Source: Patescibacteria group bacterium UBA2772
Lineage (GTDB): Bacteria > Patescibacteriota > Minisyncoccia > Moranbacterales > DUUL01
DNA length: 64,000 nt
Direction: 5' to 3'
NCBI GenBank assembly: GCA_002352545.1
Contig: DEIO01000017.1
Location: forward strand, 1 to 64,000
Below are positions 45,750-56,800 of this stretch, piece by piece. A program made the translations under genes and the position numbers. Position 1 is the first letter of the stretch; every line of letters starts with the position of its first letter. The notes below the pieces were generated by a model. The model saw nothing but the letters and a program-made list of their open reading frames with translations, was not told where the DNA came from and made no database searches.

Positions 45750-45778
45750 ATTATAACACGAAAAGAGTATAAGAATAA
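45750..45778 (-). promoter_or_regulatory. Promoter of the MFS-LCP-pth unit
   Basis: Read leftwards: TTATTC (45778-45773), 17-base spacer, TATAAT (45755-45750). Confidence 0.6.
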
Positions 45779-45815
45779 AAATATTATTTTAATATACTTA
45801 TCGATGATTGTTAAA

Positions 45816-45844
45816 TTGTTTAAAGTATCGTTTAATGGTATAAT
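45816..45844 (+). promoter_or_regulatory. Promoter of the ClpC-like gene
   Basis: TTGTTT (45816-45821), 17-base spacer, TATAAT (45839-45844) preceded by TGG, an extended -10. It diverges from the MFS promoter about 60 bases away. Confidence 0.65.
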
Positions 45845-45882
45845 TTTTGCATAGAAAAAATAAAAATAAATTTTAAAAGCAC

Positions 45883-48339
45883 ATGGGTTTTTTGCTTTGG
45901 TATTGGACAGGAGGAGTTAAAGGTTATTTTGACATATGGGGTGATTTTCTTAAACATTTTTGGACAATATTTAGTGTACAGCATCTTTTTGCTACACTCT
46001 TTTCTCCTTGGAAAAAAGATCTTATGCCCAAGGATTGGATTGGATTCCATCCTCTTTTGGCTACACAGAGAATTGTAGTCAATGCAATTTTCAGATGTTT
46101 TGGTGCCGTTGTTCGTTTTGTTGTTGCGATGATAGGTGTTGTTATAACGGGCTCAATTTTTGCTATTGGGCTTATCTTTTTTGTTGTCTGGGTTTTTTCA
46201 CCAATAATTTTCATACTTTCAATTATTGGCATGGTGTTAGGAACTAATCTTTATGGTGTAGTTTTGCTTTTGGAAATATTTTTCTTTATTGGTGCCATGT
46301 TGGCCTATTTAGAGCATAAAAAAGTTCCATACCATGAAATTTCTTTGAATAAATTGCCTAAATTTGCATGGTTTAAGAGAGTTGCACAAAGAATTGGAAT
46401 TAATCCAAAAAATCTTAATTCTTCTGTATTGGCAGATAAAATACTTCTAGCAAAGTTATTAAAAGAGCATGATATGTCACTTGAGGAATTTGATTTGATT
46501 CTAAAGTGGGAGATTGATTTACAACTTGCAAAAGAGAGATCTAAAAAGTTTTGGTTAAGAGAAAATCTTAGAAAAACAACACCAATGGGAAAGGGTTGGG
46601 AGTATGGTTATACGGTAATAATTGATAGGCATGCAATGGAATTGTCTAATTATGATCCAACTGAATATAATCTTGTTTTGCCTATCGGGTATGATGAAGA
46701 AATTGAAATGGCAAAGCTTGTGTTAACAAAAAATGAACAGAATAATGTTTTGCTTATGGGCGATGCGGGTGTTGGTAAGAAAGCAATAATGCATCATCTT
46801 GCAAAAGAGGTTTTACAAGGTAAAGCAGGCGAAGAATTGGATGAAAAAAGAATTATGCTAGTGGACTTAGGAAGTACAATTTCATCTGTGGTTAATAGCG
46901 GTGGAGACCCTGAACATGCTTTACATTCACTTTTTCAAGAAGCAGCCTTTGCTGGAAACATAATTTTAGCCATTGATGATATTGGAAAATATCTTGATCC
47001 TGATAAAAAATCTTCAATTAATATTGCAGCTGTTATGGATCGCTATTTGGTGTTGCCAGATTTTCGAGTAATTGCGACTACAACAAGAAATGATTATCAT
47101 ACCTTAGTTGAAAAGCAAGAAGGAATAATTAAGAATTTTGATGTTGTGGAAATTGAAGAACCAAATAACAACGAAGCAATTAGAATTTTATTACAGAAAT
47201 TTAGTCAAATTGAACACAATGTTGTTGTTTTTACTTTTCAAGCAATAAGGGAAATTGTTAGAAGATCTTCTCAACTTGGGAAAATCATGCCACTACCTGG
47301 GAGGGCAATTGGATTTGCTAATAATGTTTTGTTGTATTGGGAAAAAAATTATGCTCAAGAAGGGAAAAGAATTGGTGTGGAAGATGTTTTTCGTGTTATG
47401 AGTATTAAGACAGGGGTTAAACACGGACAGATTAGTGAAGAAGAAAAAGAGAAGCTTATGAATATGGAGAAAATGTTACATTCTAGGGTGATTGGACAAG
47501 AAGGTGCTGTAACTCAAATTGCAAATTCGATTAGAAAAATGCGTGCAGGGATAAGAAATATTAAAAAACCAGTTGGTAGTTTTTTGTTCTTGGGTCCTAC
47601 TGGAGTTGGTAAAACAGAAACAGCCAAAGCTTTAGCAGAAGTTCATTTTGGGGACGAAGAGAGGATGATTAGAATTGATATGAGTGAATATAAAACACAA
47701 GAATCAATTGGTAGGTTGATTGGTTCTCAAGCCACAGGAGAAACAGGAATTTTAACTACTAAGACAAAAGACTCACCTTTCTCGTTAATTCTATTAGATG
47801 AAATCGAAAAAGCCCACAGTGATATTTTAGATTTATTTTTACAAGTACTTGATGAAGGTTATATTACCGATGGTTTTGGTGAAAAAATAAGCTTCAGAGG
47901 TTCAATTATTATTGCTACATCTAACGCAGGAGCTCCACTAATTAAAGAATTGGTTGAAAAAAAGGTTGAAGCTGAAAAATTAAGAAAACAACTTGTTGAT
48001 CATATTGTTAATAAGGGAATGTTTAGAGTTGAATTTTTGAATCGTTTTGATGCAGTTGTTTTCTTTAGAGCTCTTCAAAATGAGCAAATGGAAAAAGTGA
48101 TAGAACTTATGTTGGAAAAATTTGCTAAAAGAGTTGGTAAGGAAAAAAATATTTCAGTACGTTTTGGTGATAAAGTTGTAAGTACTGTAATTGAAAAAGG
48201 TTATGATCCTGTGTTTGGCGCACGTTCTATTAATCGATATATATCTGATAAAATAGAAGATACAATAGCAACTAAAATAATTACGCAAGATGTAAAAAGG
48301 GGAGGAGAAATTATTTTAACAGTGGATGATTTTAGTTAA
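45883..48339 (+). CDS. Membrane-fused ClpC/ClpB-like AAA+ ATPase
   Basis: 818 aa. Residues 1 to about 145 contain three or so hydrophobic helices (VVRFVVAMIGVVITGSIFAI; FVVWVFSPIIFILSIIGMVL; VVLLLEIFFFIGAMLAYL) in place of the usual Clp N-domain. Two AAA+ modules follow. AAA1 has Walker A GDAGVGKK, with Lys where Thr/Ser is needed, and Walker B IILAIDDI with Asp in the Glu position, so it is probably inactive. AAA2 is intact: LGPTGVGKTETAKALAE, LILLDEIEKAH, NRFDAVVFF, and GARSINRYISDKIED. No IGF-type ClpP-binding loop is visible. It may be a membrane-tethered unfoldase rather than a ClpP partner. Confidence 0.88.
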   Translation: MGFLLWYWTGGVKGYFDIWGDFLKHFWTIFSVQHLFATLFSPWKKDLMPKDWIGFHPLLATQRIVVNAIFRCFGAVVRFVVAMIGVVITGSIFAIGLIFFVVWVFSPIIFILSIIGMVLGTNLYGVVLLLEIFFFIGAMLAYLEHKKVPYHEISLNKLPKFAWFKRVAQRIGINPKNLNSSVLADKILLAKLLKEHDMSLEEFDLILKWEIDLQLAKERSKKFWLRENLRKTTPMGKGWEYGYTVIIDRHAMELSNYDPTEYNLVLPIGYDEEIEMAKLVLTKNEQNNVLLMGDAGVGKKAIMHHLAKEVLQGKAGEELDEKRIMLVDLGSTISSVVNSGGDPEHALHSLFQEAAFAGNIILAIDDIGKYLDPDKKSSINIAAVMDRYLVLPDFRVIATTTRNDYHTLVEKQEGIIKNFDVVEIEEPNNNEAIRILLQKFSQIEHNVVVFTFQAIREIVRRSSQLGKIMPLPGRAIGFANNVLLYWEKNYAQEGKRIGVEDVFRVMSIKTGVKHGQISEEEKEKLMNMEKMLHSRVIGQEGAVTQIANSIRKMRAGIRNIKKPVGSFLFLGPTGVGKTETAKALAEVHFGDEERMIRIDMSEYKTQESIGRLIGSQATGETGILTTKTKDSPFSLILLDEIEKAHSDILDLFLQVLDEGYITDGFGEKISFRGSIIIATSNAGAPLIKELVEKKVEAEKLRKQLVDHIVNKGMFRVEFLNRFDAVVFFRALQNEQMEKVIELMLEKFAKRVGKEKNISVRFGDKVVSTVIEKGYDPVFGARSINRYISDKIEDTIATKIITQDVKRGGEIILTVDDFS

Positions 48340-48357
48340 ATAAATAGTGAAACTTTT

Positions 48358-48393
48358 TAAAAACAAAACTCCTTAAAAAGAGTTTTGTTTTTA
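48358..48393. terminator. Bidirectional terminator between convergent genes
   Basis: AAAACAAAACTC / GAGTTTTGTTTT around CTTAAAAA; T-rich on both strands. Serves the ClpC-like gene and lysozyme-like paralog 3. Confidence 0.85.
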
Positions 48394-48996
48394 TTCTAAG
48401 AGTTTTTGGTAATATAAATCTACGTCACTAATCCATTTTTGTACTCCGTAAGCACTGTGTGTTTTGCAGGAATATCCGCATTTCCAGACAATCATTTTTT
48501 TAGGTGTTGTGTATCCGGCAGTGTTTACTAAATAACTAATTCTTTTTCCAACGATATCGACAGCTTCTTGTCGTGAGGCAAAGCAAGAATGCCTTCCGTT
48601 TCCAAGTTGATTTGGTCCGCGATATCCCCAATAATTAAAACATTCTTTGCCTTTATATTTTGGGGTTCTCTTGCCCCAGTTACTTTCTTTTTTTGCTATA
48701 CTAACAAGAAAAATAGACACTAGCTTGTCTTGTTCCATGATATAGGGAATCATTTCTTCTATGGGGTACCCCCTAACCATTTTGTGAATTCTTTTTTCTA
48801 ATTCTAGTTTTTCAATGTTTTCTATTTGTGCACTTTTATCAATATAAACTGTTTCTTTTTTAAATACCATATAATACCAAGTTCCAAAAAATATAAATAA
48901 TAAAATTATCAAAGAATACATTAAAAAACGGTGTATTTTTTTTCTAGAAGAACTTTTTGTTTTATTTTGTTTTTTAGTATTTGTTTTTTGAAGCAT
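48391..48996 (-). CDS. Lysozyme/glucosaminidase-like envelope protein, paralog 3
   Basis: 201 aa, the most compact of the three. Lys-rich start, one membrane helix (FLMYSLIILLFIFFGTWYYM, about 24-43), short linker and the shared domain: FLVSIAKKESNWG with the likely catalytic Glu, ECFNYWGYRG, SCFASRQEAVDIVGKRISYLV, MIVWKCGYSCKTHSAYG, VQKWISDVDLYYQ. It lies 18 kb from the other two, next to rlmH. Confidence 0.75.
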   Translation of the reverse strand: MLQKTNTKKQNKTKSSSRKKIHRFLMYSLIILLFIFFGTWYYMVFKKETVYIDKSAQIENIEKLELEKRIHKMVRGYPIEEMIPYIMEQDKLVSIFLVSIAKKESNWGKRTPKYKGKECFNYWGYRGPNQLGNGRHSCFASRQEAVDIVGKRISYLVNTAGYTTPKKMIVWKCGYSCKTHSAYGVQKWISDVDLYYQKLLE

Positions 48997-49039
48997 TTTT
49001 TATTTTAATAATAGCACATAAAGATTTTGTTAAAAAAAA

Positions 49040-49495
49040 TTAGTAGTGATATTCTCTTCCGTTTATAATATTTACCGAACGATAAATTTGTTCTAATAAA
49101 ACTAATCGAGCCATTTCATGAGGAAGTGTCATTTTTGATAAAGATAATTTAGGTAAAGCCAGTTCTTTAATTTCTTGGGAAAAACCAAGTGTACCAGCAA
49201 CAATAAAAACAATGCATCCTTGGAGGGAAGACAGTTGTTTGGCGAATGCTGGTGAATTAAATTCTTGTCCATGTTCATCTAACAGAAAAAAGGAATTATC
49301 TGAATTTTTTTTGATATAACCAAGTATTTTAGCACCTTCCTTTTCTTTTGTTTTTTGTTTATCACTTTCCCTCATAAAAGCAATTGCTGGTAGTTGAAGA
49401 ATCTCTAGTTTACAGAAAGATCCTAGTCTTTTTATGTATTCATTGGTCAGATTTTTTATTTCACCTATGGCAACTATCTTTATATTTAAATGCAT
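49040..49495 (-). CDS. rlmH: 23S rRNA (pseudouridine1915-N3)-methyltransferase
   Basis: 151 aa SPOUT enzyme. IVFIVAGTLGFSQEIKELA forms the knot with the SAM-binding loop (GGSYG-type region here AGTLGFS), and the C-terminus LSKMTLPHEMARLVLLEQIYRS then NIINGREYHY matches the RlmH hallmark (HEMARLLLEQIYR, Y-H-x-Y end). It methylates the helix 69 pseudouridine in 70S ribosomes. Confidence 0.94.
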   Translation of the reverse strand: MHLNIKIVAIGEIKNLTNEYIKRLGSFCKLEILQLPAIAFMRESDKQKTKEKEGAKILGYIKKNSDNSFFLLDEHGQEFNSPAFAKQLSSLQGCIVFIVAGTLGFSQEIKELALPKLSLSKMTLPHEMARLVLLEQIYRSVNIINGREYHY

Positions 49496-49570
49496 AAAAG
49501 TATTTAATTGTTTTAGTCATTTTCTTGAGTATATAGTATTTTGTATAAAACTATCAACTAAGAAAAGTAA

Positions 49571-49603
49571 ACGGACCTAACTCAAGATTTGAGATAGGTC
49601 CGT
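49571..49603. repeat. 15-bp interrupted inverted repeat
   Basis: ACGGACCTA-a-CTCAA / TTGAG-a-TAGGTCCGT around GAT, perfect but for one A-A mismatch. Read leftwards it is followed by TTTACTTTTCTT, so it could end a leftward transcript. Confidence 0.75.
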
Positions 49604-49698
49604 ATTTGAGGGCCCCTTCCCTCTAATGGCACCGTATTATCGATAAAAGTGGCCGCTGCATTGAAAACCGTTGAGTTTGTTGCTGACAATGGTTGTGG
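49604..49698. other. GC-richer noncoding stretch
   Basis: Includes the small hairpin GAGGG-CCCCTT-CCCTC (49608-49623) and leftward protein-like frames with stops. Part of a roughly 300-base stretch (49604-49915) that is less AT-rich than its surroundings. Confidence 0.4.
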
Positions 49699-49791
49699 TT
49701 ACCATAATTCCTGTTTCGTCGGTATTTCCGATGATGGCATTGTTTTTTTGCCGTTTACGGTAAAACCGTTGGACGAAAAGTTCTTGTGCAT
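49699..49791 (-). CDS. Possible small ORF (30 aa)
   Basis: ATG at 49791 with the SD GAGGAG nine bases upstream, coding a 30-residue hydrophilic peptide ending in TKQELW. The same frame is open further upstream to a TTG at 49908 (69 aa in all). A second frame across the same bases also reads like protein (YAQELFVQRFYRKRQ), so this may be a remnant of a decayed gene rather than a peptide gene. No family recognised. Confidence 0.35.
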   Translation of the reverse strand: MHKNFSSNGFTVNGKKTMPSSEIPTKQELW

Positions 49792-50001
49792 AAGCAATTT
49801 CTCCTCGATAAAATTGATGTTTGTGTAACAGATGTCACGCTTCAGATAAGGTACTGCAAGGTTGTTGGGTTTTTCCGAGCGCACAAAGGCACTTTGAAGT
49901 AATTTCAATTTTATTCCAGTTTAAAGTGTAGTTAATTGTCAAGTTTTTGTATATTTGCTTCATTCTAACTTAGTTTAGACATAAAATAATGAATGAGGGT
50001 G

Positions 50002-50030
50002 TTACTTTTTTATAAAAAGTTTGTTATAAT
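50002..50030 (+). promoter_or_regulatory. Promoter of the FecR/giant-protein operon
   Basis: TTACTT (50002-50007), 17-base spacer, TATAAT (50025-50030); start near 50037, 43 bases before the FecR-like ATG. Confidence 0.6.
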
Positions 50031-50079
50031 TATTATAGTGTAGTTTTCCAAATAAATAAGCACTGAAGAATTGGAAAAA

Positions 50080-50754
50080 ATGAATAGTATAAATGTAATC
50101 CTGACAGTTATCATGTTCACGCTTTTTGCTGTAGCAGGTCTTTTGGTTAAGTTTCCAGATAAAGGCGATGATTTGATGGTACAACTAGCTAAAGGGCAAC
50201 TATTTTCAGAAGAAGGGATATATGCAGGAAATGTTGAAAATATAGAAGGTACTCTTGAACAAAGAATACCAGATGGAGGTGGTTGGAAAAATGTAGCAGT
50301 TGGGGAAAGAATTATCTCTGGTATGGAGATTAGAACTTTAGCTGATTCAAAAGCGATTATCAAATTTGATGATGGAAGTATTCTCAAGATGACTGAAGTT
50401 TCGCAGATTATTTTTGAAAATAAGTTGTATCAAATCAATATAGAGGTAATTAACGGTTTTGTTTATAACGAAGTAGTGTTTTTTGCGTCTAGAAAATATA
50501 ATGTAAAGACAGGTGATTACAAAATGGAATCCACGGAAGGTATCTTTACTATAAATAAAGACTTTCAAGAAGATCCAGAGGTGTTAATTCTTGAAGGACG
50601 GATTGATTTATTTTTGCTGGAAGAGAAAAAAAATGAGTTTGCAAAAGATAGAAAACTTTTTTTAAGATCTGATTCGATTGAGGAACTTGATTTTTCAAAG
50701 AATGAACTGCAAAGCGAAGAGATGATTTGGAGTTTTGATAAAAGAGAAAAATAA
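50080..50754 (+). CDS. FecR-domain membrane protein
   Basis: 224 aa from the ATG at 50080 (a TTG at 50071 would add three residues). One N-terminal anchor (INVILTVIMFTLFAVAGLL) followed by a FecR-like beta domain outside: VAVGERIISGMEIRTLADSKAIIKFDDGSILKMTEVSQI is the typical core (about residues 70-110). Classical FecR relays a signal to a sigma factor, but none is nearby. In CPR and other bacteria stand-alone FecR domains often accompany large surface proteins, as here. 126 bases separate it from the giant gene. Confidence 0.75.
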   Translation: MNSINVILTVIMFTLFAVAGLLVKFPDKGDDLMVQLAKGQLFSEEGIYAGNVENIEGTLEQRIPDGGGWKNVAVGERIISGMEIRTLADSKAIIKFDDGSILKMTEVSQIIFENKLYQINIEVINGFVYNEVVFFASRKYNVKTGDYKMESTEGIFTINKDFQEDPEVLILEGRIDLFLLEEKKNEFAKDRKLFLRSDSIEELDFSKNELQSEEMIWSFDKREK

Positions 50755-50880
50755 AAAATACAAGCAAGCAAATTAGTGTGTTCAATGTTATATTCTCGAT
50801 ATTTTTGGATAAAGATGAGTATAACTTTGAGTATTATTAGTCTGTAATTTAAACAGTAGTTACTCACTGGCATTGTTTTT

Positions 50881-53800
50881 TTGTTTTATAAAAACAGAAG
50901 GTTAATAAGAATTTTAGCTAAAGTGGAACAAAAAAATAACAAAAAAAATAAAAGTTTATACAAAAAACCAAAAAAAGAATCAAGTATTCTTGGCATTTTT
51001 GGTTTGTTTCGCAGGAATAAAAAGGTAAAAAACAGATCAAAGATTGTTTCTAAGCCCCTTGTTGAGAAATCTACTGGTAGCAAACTTGATCAATTTTTGG
51101 AAATGCAAAGGGGGGGGAGAAGAGACAGAACTGTTTTGGGTTGGAGATTTAGTTTTTTGAAAATTGCCTCTAAGTTTAAAGACTTTGTTTCTGTGGTATC
51201 AACATTTGTTTTTAGATTGTTGAAAGTATTAGTTTACAATTCAAGTTTATTGACTGGTTTAATTGTGGTTATTTTTCTTGTTAGTCCTCTTATTTCTGCA
51301 GCTCCACAGTCAAAGGTCATAACTTCTCAAAATGAATGGGAAAGGGGAGAGGTTTCAAATGTATCTACAACGAGTAAGACCGATTCTATTCAATTGAAGT
51401 CAGATGGAACTTGGACTGCACGTGCTTGGGCGCCAACCGAGGATACTATCGCTTATGGCTCCTCATCTGTTATTGTTGGAAATCACCTATACGTGATTAG
51501 AGGATATAGTGATAACGATCTTTATGTTTATAATATAGGACTTAATGAATGGGAAGAGACAATTGACCTTCCACAGCCAGCATTTTATGGTGCGGATATT
51601 GCATATAATGGCACTGATAAGATATATTTTATTTTTGGTGGATATTCAAAAGAGTTTTATTCCTATGATATTGAGAGTAAGAGCTGGGAAAGATTGCCAG
51701 AGCTTTTGGATTCTGTTTATTTAGGTGCTTCAATTGAGTTTGATGGCACAGATTTATATATCAATAGAGGAACGGTGTCGACTGATTTTTGGAAATTTGA
51801 TATTTCAGAAAACAGTTGGTATAACTTAGCTCCCTCCCCAGCAACAATTTATCGAGGTGGTAATATGGTCTATGGGGAAAATGGAAAGATGTATGTATTA
51901 AGGGGTTATAACCGTGATACTTTTTGGGAATATGATATTGCTTCCAATGAGTGGAACGTTCTAGCTGGAGCACCAGGGACATTCTATGGAGAGCAAAAAG
52001 GCCTCTATAGAGATGGTTATGTTTATTTTTTGCGTTCATATAATACTACAGGTTTTTATCGTTATAATATTGCAGGAGATTCTTGGGAGACACTTGAGAA
52101 CACACCTTTAATAACAGACTATTCTTCATTGTCCTATGATTCTGATAATGATGAGATTTTTGTTATTAGAGCAGATGGTTCATATAATTTTTGGAAATTT
52201 GATCCAACAGAGGGCGCTACTGGCGACTGGATAGGACCAGAAAATGTTCCAGGAACGGTTAATAGTGGTGGTGATCTAATTTGGAATGGTGTTTCTGGCG
52301 TTGGTAATTATGTTTATGTTGTTCAGGGAGATGGAAGGACTGGATTTTTTAGATACGATGTCTCAAATAACACCTGGGACACAATGGCAAATATTCCGGC
52401 TACTATGGGATATGACACAAAAGGGACTTATCATAATGGATATGTCTATATTGCAAGAGGGGATAATACTACTGGTAATTTTTACCGATATGACGTAGCA
52501 GGAGATTCATGGAGTACAATGGCAGTTGCACCTGGAACTTTGCGTTACGGCTGTAGTGCAACATATAACGCTTCGGATGGATATATCTACATGACAAGAG
52601 GTAATGGGCAGGATGATCTTTATCGTTATGATATTGCTGGTGATTTCTGGGTATCAATGGCTGAAATAGTTGCTGATGGAATTAGGTACTATGTTTATTC
52701 TGGAGGTAGATTGATTTCTGATGGAACTGATTTATATTTGATGCCTGGTGATGGTGAGACTGCATTTTTGAAATATGACACAGCTGGTAATTCTTGGAGT
52801 ACGCTTAGCAGAATGCCAACAGCTCAGTATTATGGTACTGATATGACATATGATGGAAATGGTAAGATTCTAGCTTTGGGGGGAAACTACAAAGATCATA
52901 CTTGGGAATACGATGTAGTCGGCGATATTTGGAGAGAATTGCCTTTTAATCAGAAATATGCATACGAAAGAGGAACAGGAACAGGTGCTTCCATTGAGTA
53001 TGCAGGAAACAATTCCTTCTATGCTACACCTGGAAATGATTTGACCGATTTTTGGAGCTATACTGCGGGCACAAATAATTTTGTTTCTAATGGAACGTTC
53101 ATAAGTGAAATATTGGACCTGGGACATGTTGAAAGTTGGATTTCATTAACCGCAAATGAAAACACACCTTCCAACACAGCTCTTTCATATGAAACAAGAT
53201 CCTCAAATGATATGAACGGCTGGTCAATATGGGAGTCGCTTTCTGGAACAGACATTCAGTCTCCAATGAGAAGGTATTTACAAATCAGAGTAACGCTGAC
53301 AACTTCTGATGGAGTTAGTACCCCGACTGTGAATGATTTAACAATTTCATATAATAGCGAAGACGTTGACCCTACTAATCCAGTAACGATTATAGCTTCT
53401 TCTGCTAGAGTAGGTGGAGATATTCTAGTTTCCGGTACACCATATAAACACGCACACCCTTATCTTACTTGGTCTGAGGGTATTGATGCTGGTTCTAGTA
53501 TCGAAGGTTACTATGTTTATTTTGGAGACAATGATTCTGCTGATCCAGAGACAGATGGAATTTTCCAGACATCTACAAGTTTTTCTGTTAATTTAGCTAT
53601 GGCGACAGGGGAATACTATCTTAGGATAAAAACAAAAGATAATGACGGGAATGTGACTGATGACGCATGGAGTGCTTTTACATACAACTATAGCGGAGTT
53701 TCACCATTTCAAGTTGAAACAAAAACTACACAAGCCGATTTTGAAGAAGGAGCTGTTGAGGATATTTCAACTTCAAATGAACCAGACAAGCTACAGTTGG

Positions 53801-56800
53801 AAGGGGTTGACGGGTTTTGGCAACAAACGCTACTTTCAAATGCTCCAGGGACTATTCAAAGAGGCGGAGAACTAGCACTTTCTGATGGAAAATTATATGC
53901 ATTAAGGGGGAATAATCAAAGAAATTTGTACGTATATGATTTAGAGAATGATATTTGGTCTACGCTTAGTGATACTCCTGATACAGTATATTATGGAGGC
54001 TCCTTGATAGAGGGGCCAGAAGGATTTTTATATGCCTCACGTGGATATAACTCTCCTACATTTTGGATGTATGATATAGAGGCTGACAGTTGGTCTTCTA
54101 GTTCCAGTGCTCCAAAAAACTTTACATATGGTAGTTCATTATCATCAAAAGGTGAGAGATATATCTATGCTTTTCCTGGAAATGATGATGTTTTCTATCG
54201 TTACGATACTCAAGAAAATCGTTGGACAACCCTGAATAATGCAGAATTTGGAAATCCAAATGAAGGTGATGGACAAAGAGCTTATGTCGGTGGAGACGCA
54301 GTTTCTGATGGCGAGAACTATATCTATGCATCTCAAGGAAACTATTACCCTTATTTTTCTAAGTATATAATTGAAGATGATGAGGAGAAAGGTGAGGAAG
54401 CAGACACTTGGGTTCCTTTAGCTAAATCTCCGATTGGAGTTTCTTATGGTGGTTGTGTTGCCTATGACGATGAAACCAAGTCAGTTTTTATGCTAAGTGG
54501 AAATTGGAGGGACAATTTTTTAAGATATGATTCAATAACTGATTCTTGGAATGAGCTGCCAAAGATACCAGCTAGTATAGCTTATGGAACAACAATGAAA
54601 GTTGTCGATGGATTTGTCTATGTTCTAAGGGCAAATAATTCATCTTTATTCTATCGGTTTAATATCGAAGAAAATTCTTGGGAAATTCCACAAAGAGGTC
54701 TTTTTGGACCATCTCATCTAGGGACTGGCTCTACTTTTGATTATTACTATGGATCTGAAATGGAAGAAGATGATAGCGGGAATATCTATATAATACGTGG
54801 AGATCATAGCAATGATTTTGGTAGGTATAATATTTCTTCAGGAGAATTTGTGATGTTAGATTCTTTACCTGTAGGTGTTTATTATGGTTCTGCAATGGTG
54901 TTTAATAAAGACGAAGGTGCTATCTATGCCTCGGCAGGATCTGGAATAAGAACAAGAGACAATAGCGGAGAGAGTAATTACTTTATGAAATATACAATAG
55001 CTACTAATTCTTGGGAAATTATCACAGATGATCCCATCCCAGACCAAACTTCATATGGTTCTTCAATGGTTTATGATGGTTCAAGATATATTTATCTTTC
55101 AGAAGGATCTAACACGGACGATTGGTGGAGTTATGATACGCAAGCTGTTTCCGGTTCAAGATGGTCAACTAATTTACCAACCACAAGTGGTCAATTGCAA
55201 TACTATGGAGGGGAGATGATATATAAAGAAGTTGGTGGAGTCCCATATATTTATTGGACAAGAGGAGGAACAACAGTATATTTTTTCAAATATAATTTAG
55301 ATACAAGTACCTGGACGCGGCTTGAGGATACACCAGAAACGCTTCAACATGGTGCCTCACTGGTTGATGGTGAAGATGGGTATTTATATACTGCAAGAGG
55401 TCAAAATACAGGTAGTTTTTTTAGATTTAATATATCAGGTGAAATATGGGAAACCCTGGAGGAGGTCCCGGCACGAGTGTATACAGGCGGAGCAGCAACG
55501 TTTGCTAGTGACAGGGTTTGGATGATTGCTAGAGGATCATATGCCTATACTGATGGTATCTATAGTTATTTGATAGGTTCTCAGGATACAGATACTGGTT
55601 TTAAGAAGACAGGAAACTATACATCAGAATCAATTGATTTGATTGATGTTTATCGTTGGGGAAATCTAACAGCTAATTATACTTTACCAACAAATACCAG
55701 TATTCAGATTTACACAAGAACATCTGGTGATGAATCTGAATGGACAACATGGGAACAAGTTTCAAATGAGCAGATATTGAATAATGAACATCGTTTCAAT
55801 ATTTCGTCAGGTGTTAATAGATATCTTCAAATTAGAACAGAATTTACTTCTTCGGACAGAATAAAATCACCATTGCTTGAAGATATTACTGTTAATTATT
55901 ATCAAGATTCTGTAGCTCCAACAAATCCGACCGTAGTTAGTGCATATGACACTAGATCTTTAGTTAATTCTCTTGTAACGGATTCGTGGTATGATCATGG
56001 GTCGCCTCATTTTGTTTGGCCTAGTGATGAACAAGTTGGCGGTGCTAGCGATGGTGTTGGCGGGTCTGGTGTTGTGGGCTACTATGTCTATTTTGGTACA
56101 AATGCTTTAGTGGACCCATATCTAGATGGAACATTTCAAACTACAAATGAATATACAGCAACAGAGCTGGTCACAGGGCAGAATTATTATCTTAGAATCA
56201 AAGCAGTTGATGATGCTCAAATGATTCCAGCTTCAACATATGCTGCTTTTACTTATAAATATGATGTTACGCCTCCGGAAAATCCGACTAGTATATTAGT
56301 TAATCCAGCTGGGTATACAGCTTTTGATACATATGACTTTACATGGAACTCTGATGCAATAGATTTGCATTCAGGGGTTGATCATTTTGAATATCAAACG
56401 GGCGGTGATGATCCATCTACATGGGTTGAAATAAGTGATCCAGCTACAATCACAATGACACTACCAAGTGTTGATCATGTGGTTGCTGCTTATCAGTCTG
56501 GTAAGAATTGGTTCCATTTACGAGTTGTAGATGCTGCGGGAAATATTTCAGAAACTTTGAAGCAAGAATATTATTTTAGTGCTAGTGCTCCTTCTCCTCC
56601 AAGAAATTTAACGGTGACACCAGAGACTTCAACTACAAATTCATTTGCATTTCAATGGGAGCAACCAGAATCATTTTTAGGTGATGCATCAAAGGTCTCT
56701 TATTTATATTCAGTAAATGCTCTACCTAATGCGTATAATACAACAAAGACTGTTGTTAGAGCTGCTGGCCCAGGACCTTTCGCAACGCAGAAAGGGGCAA

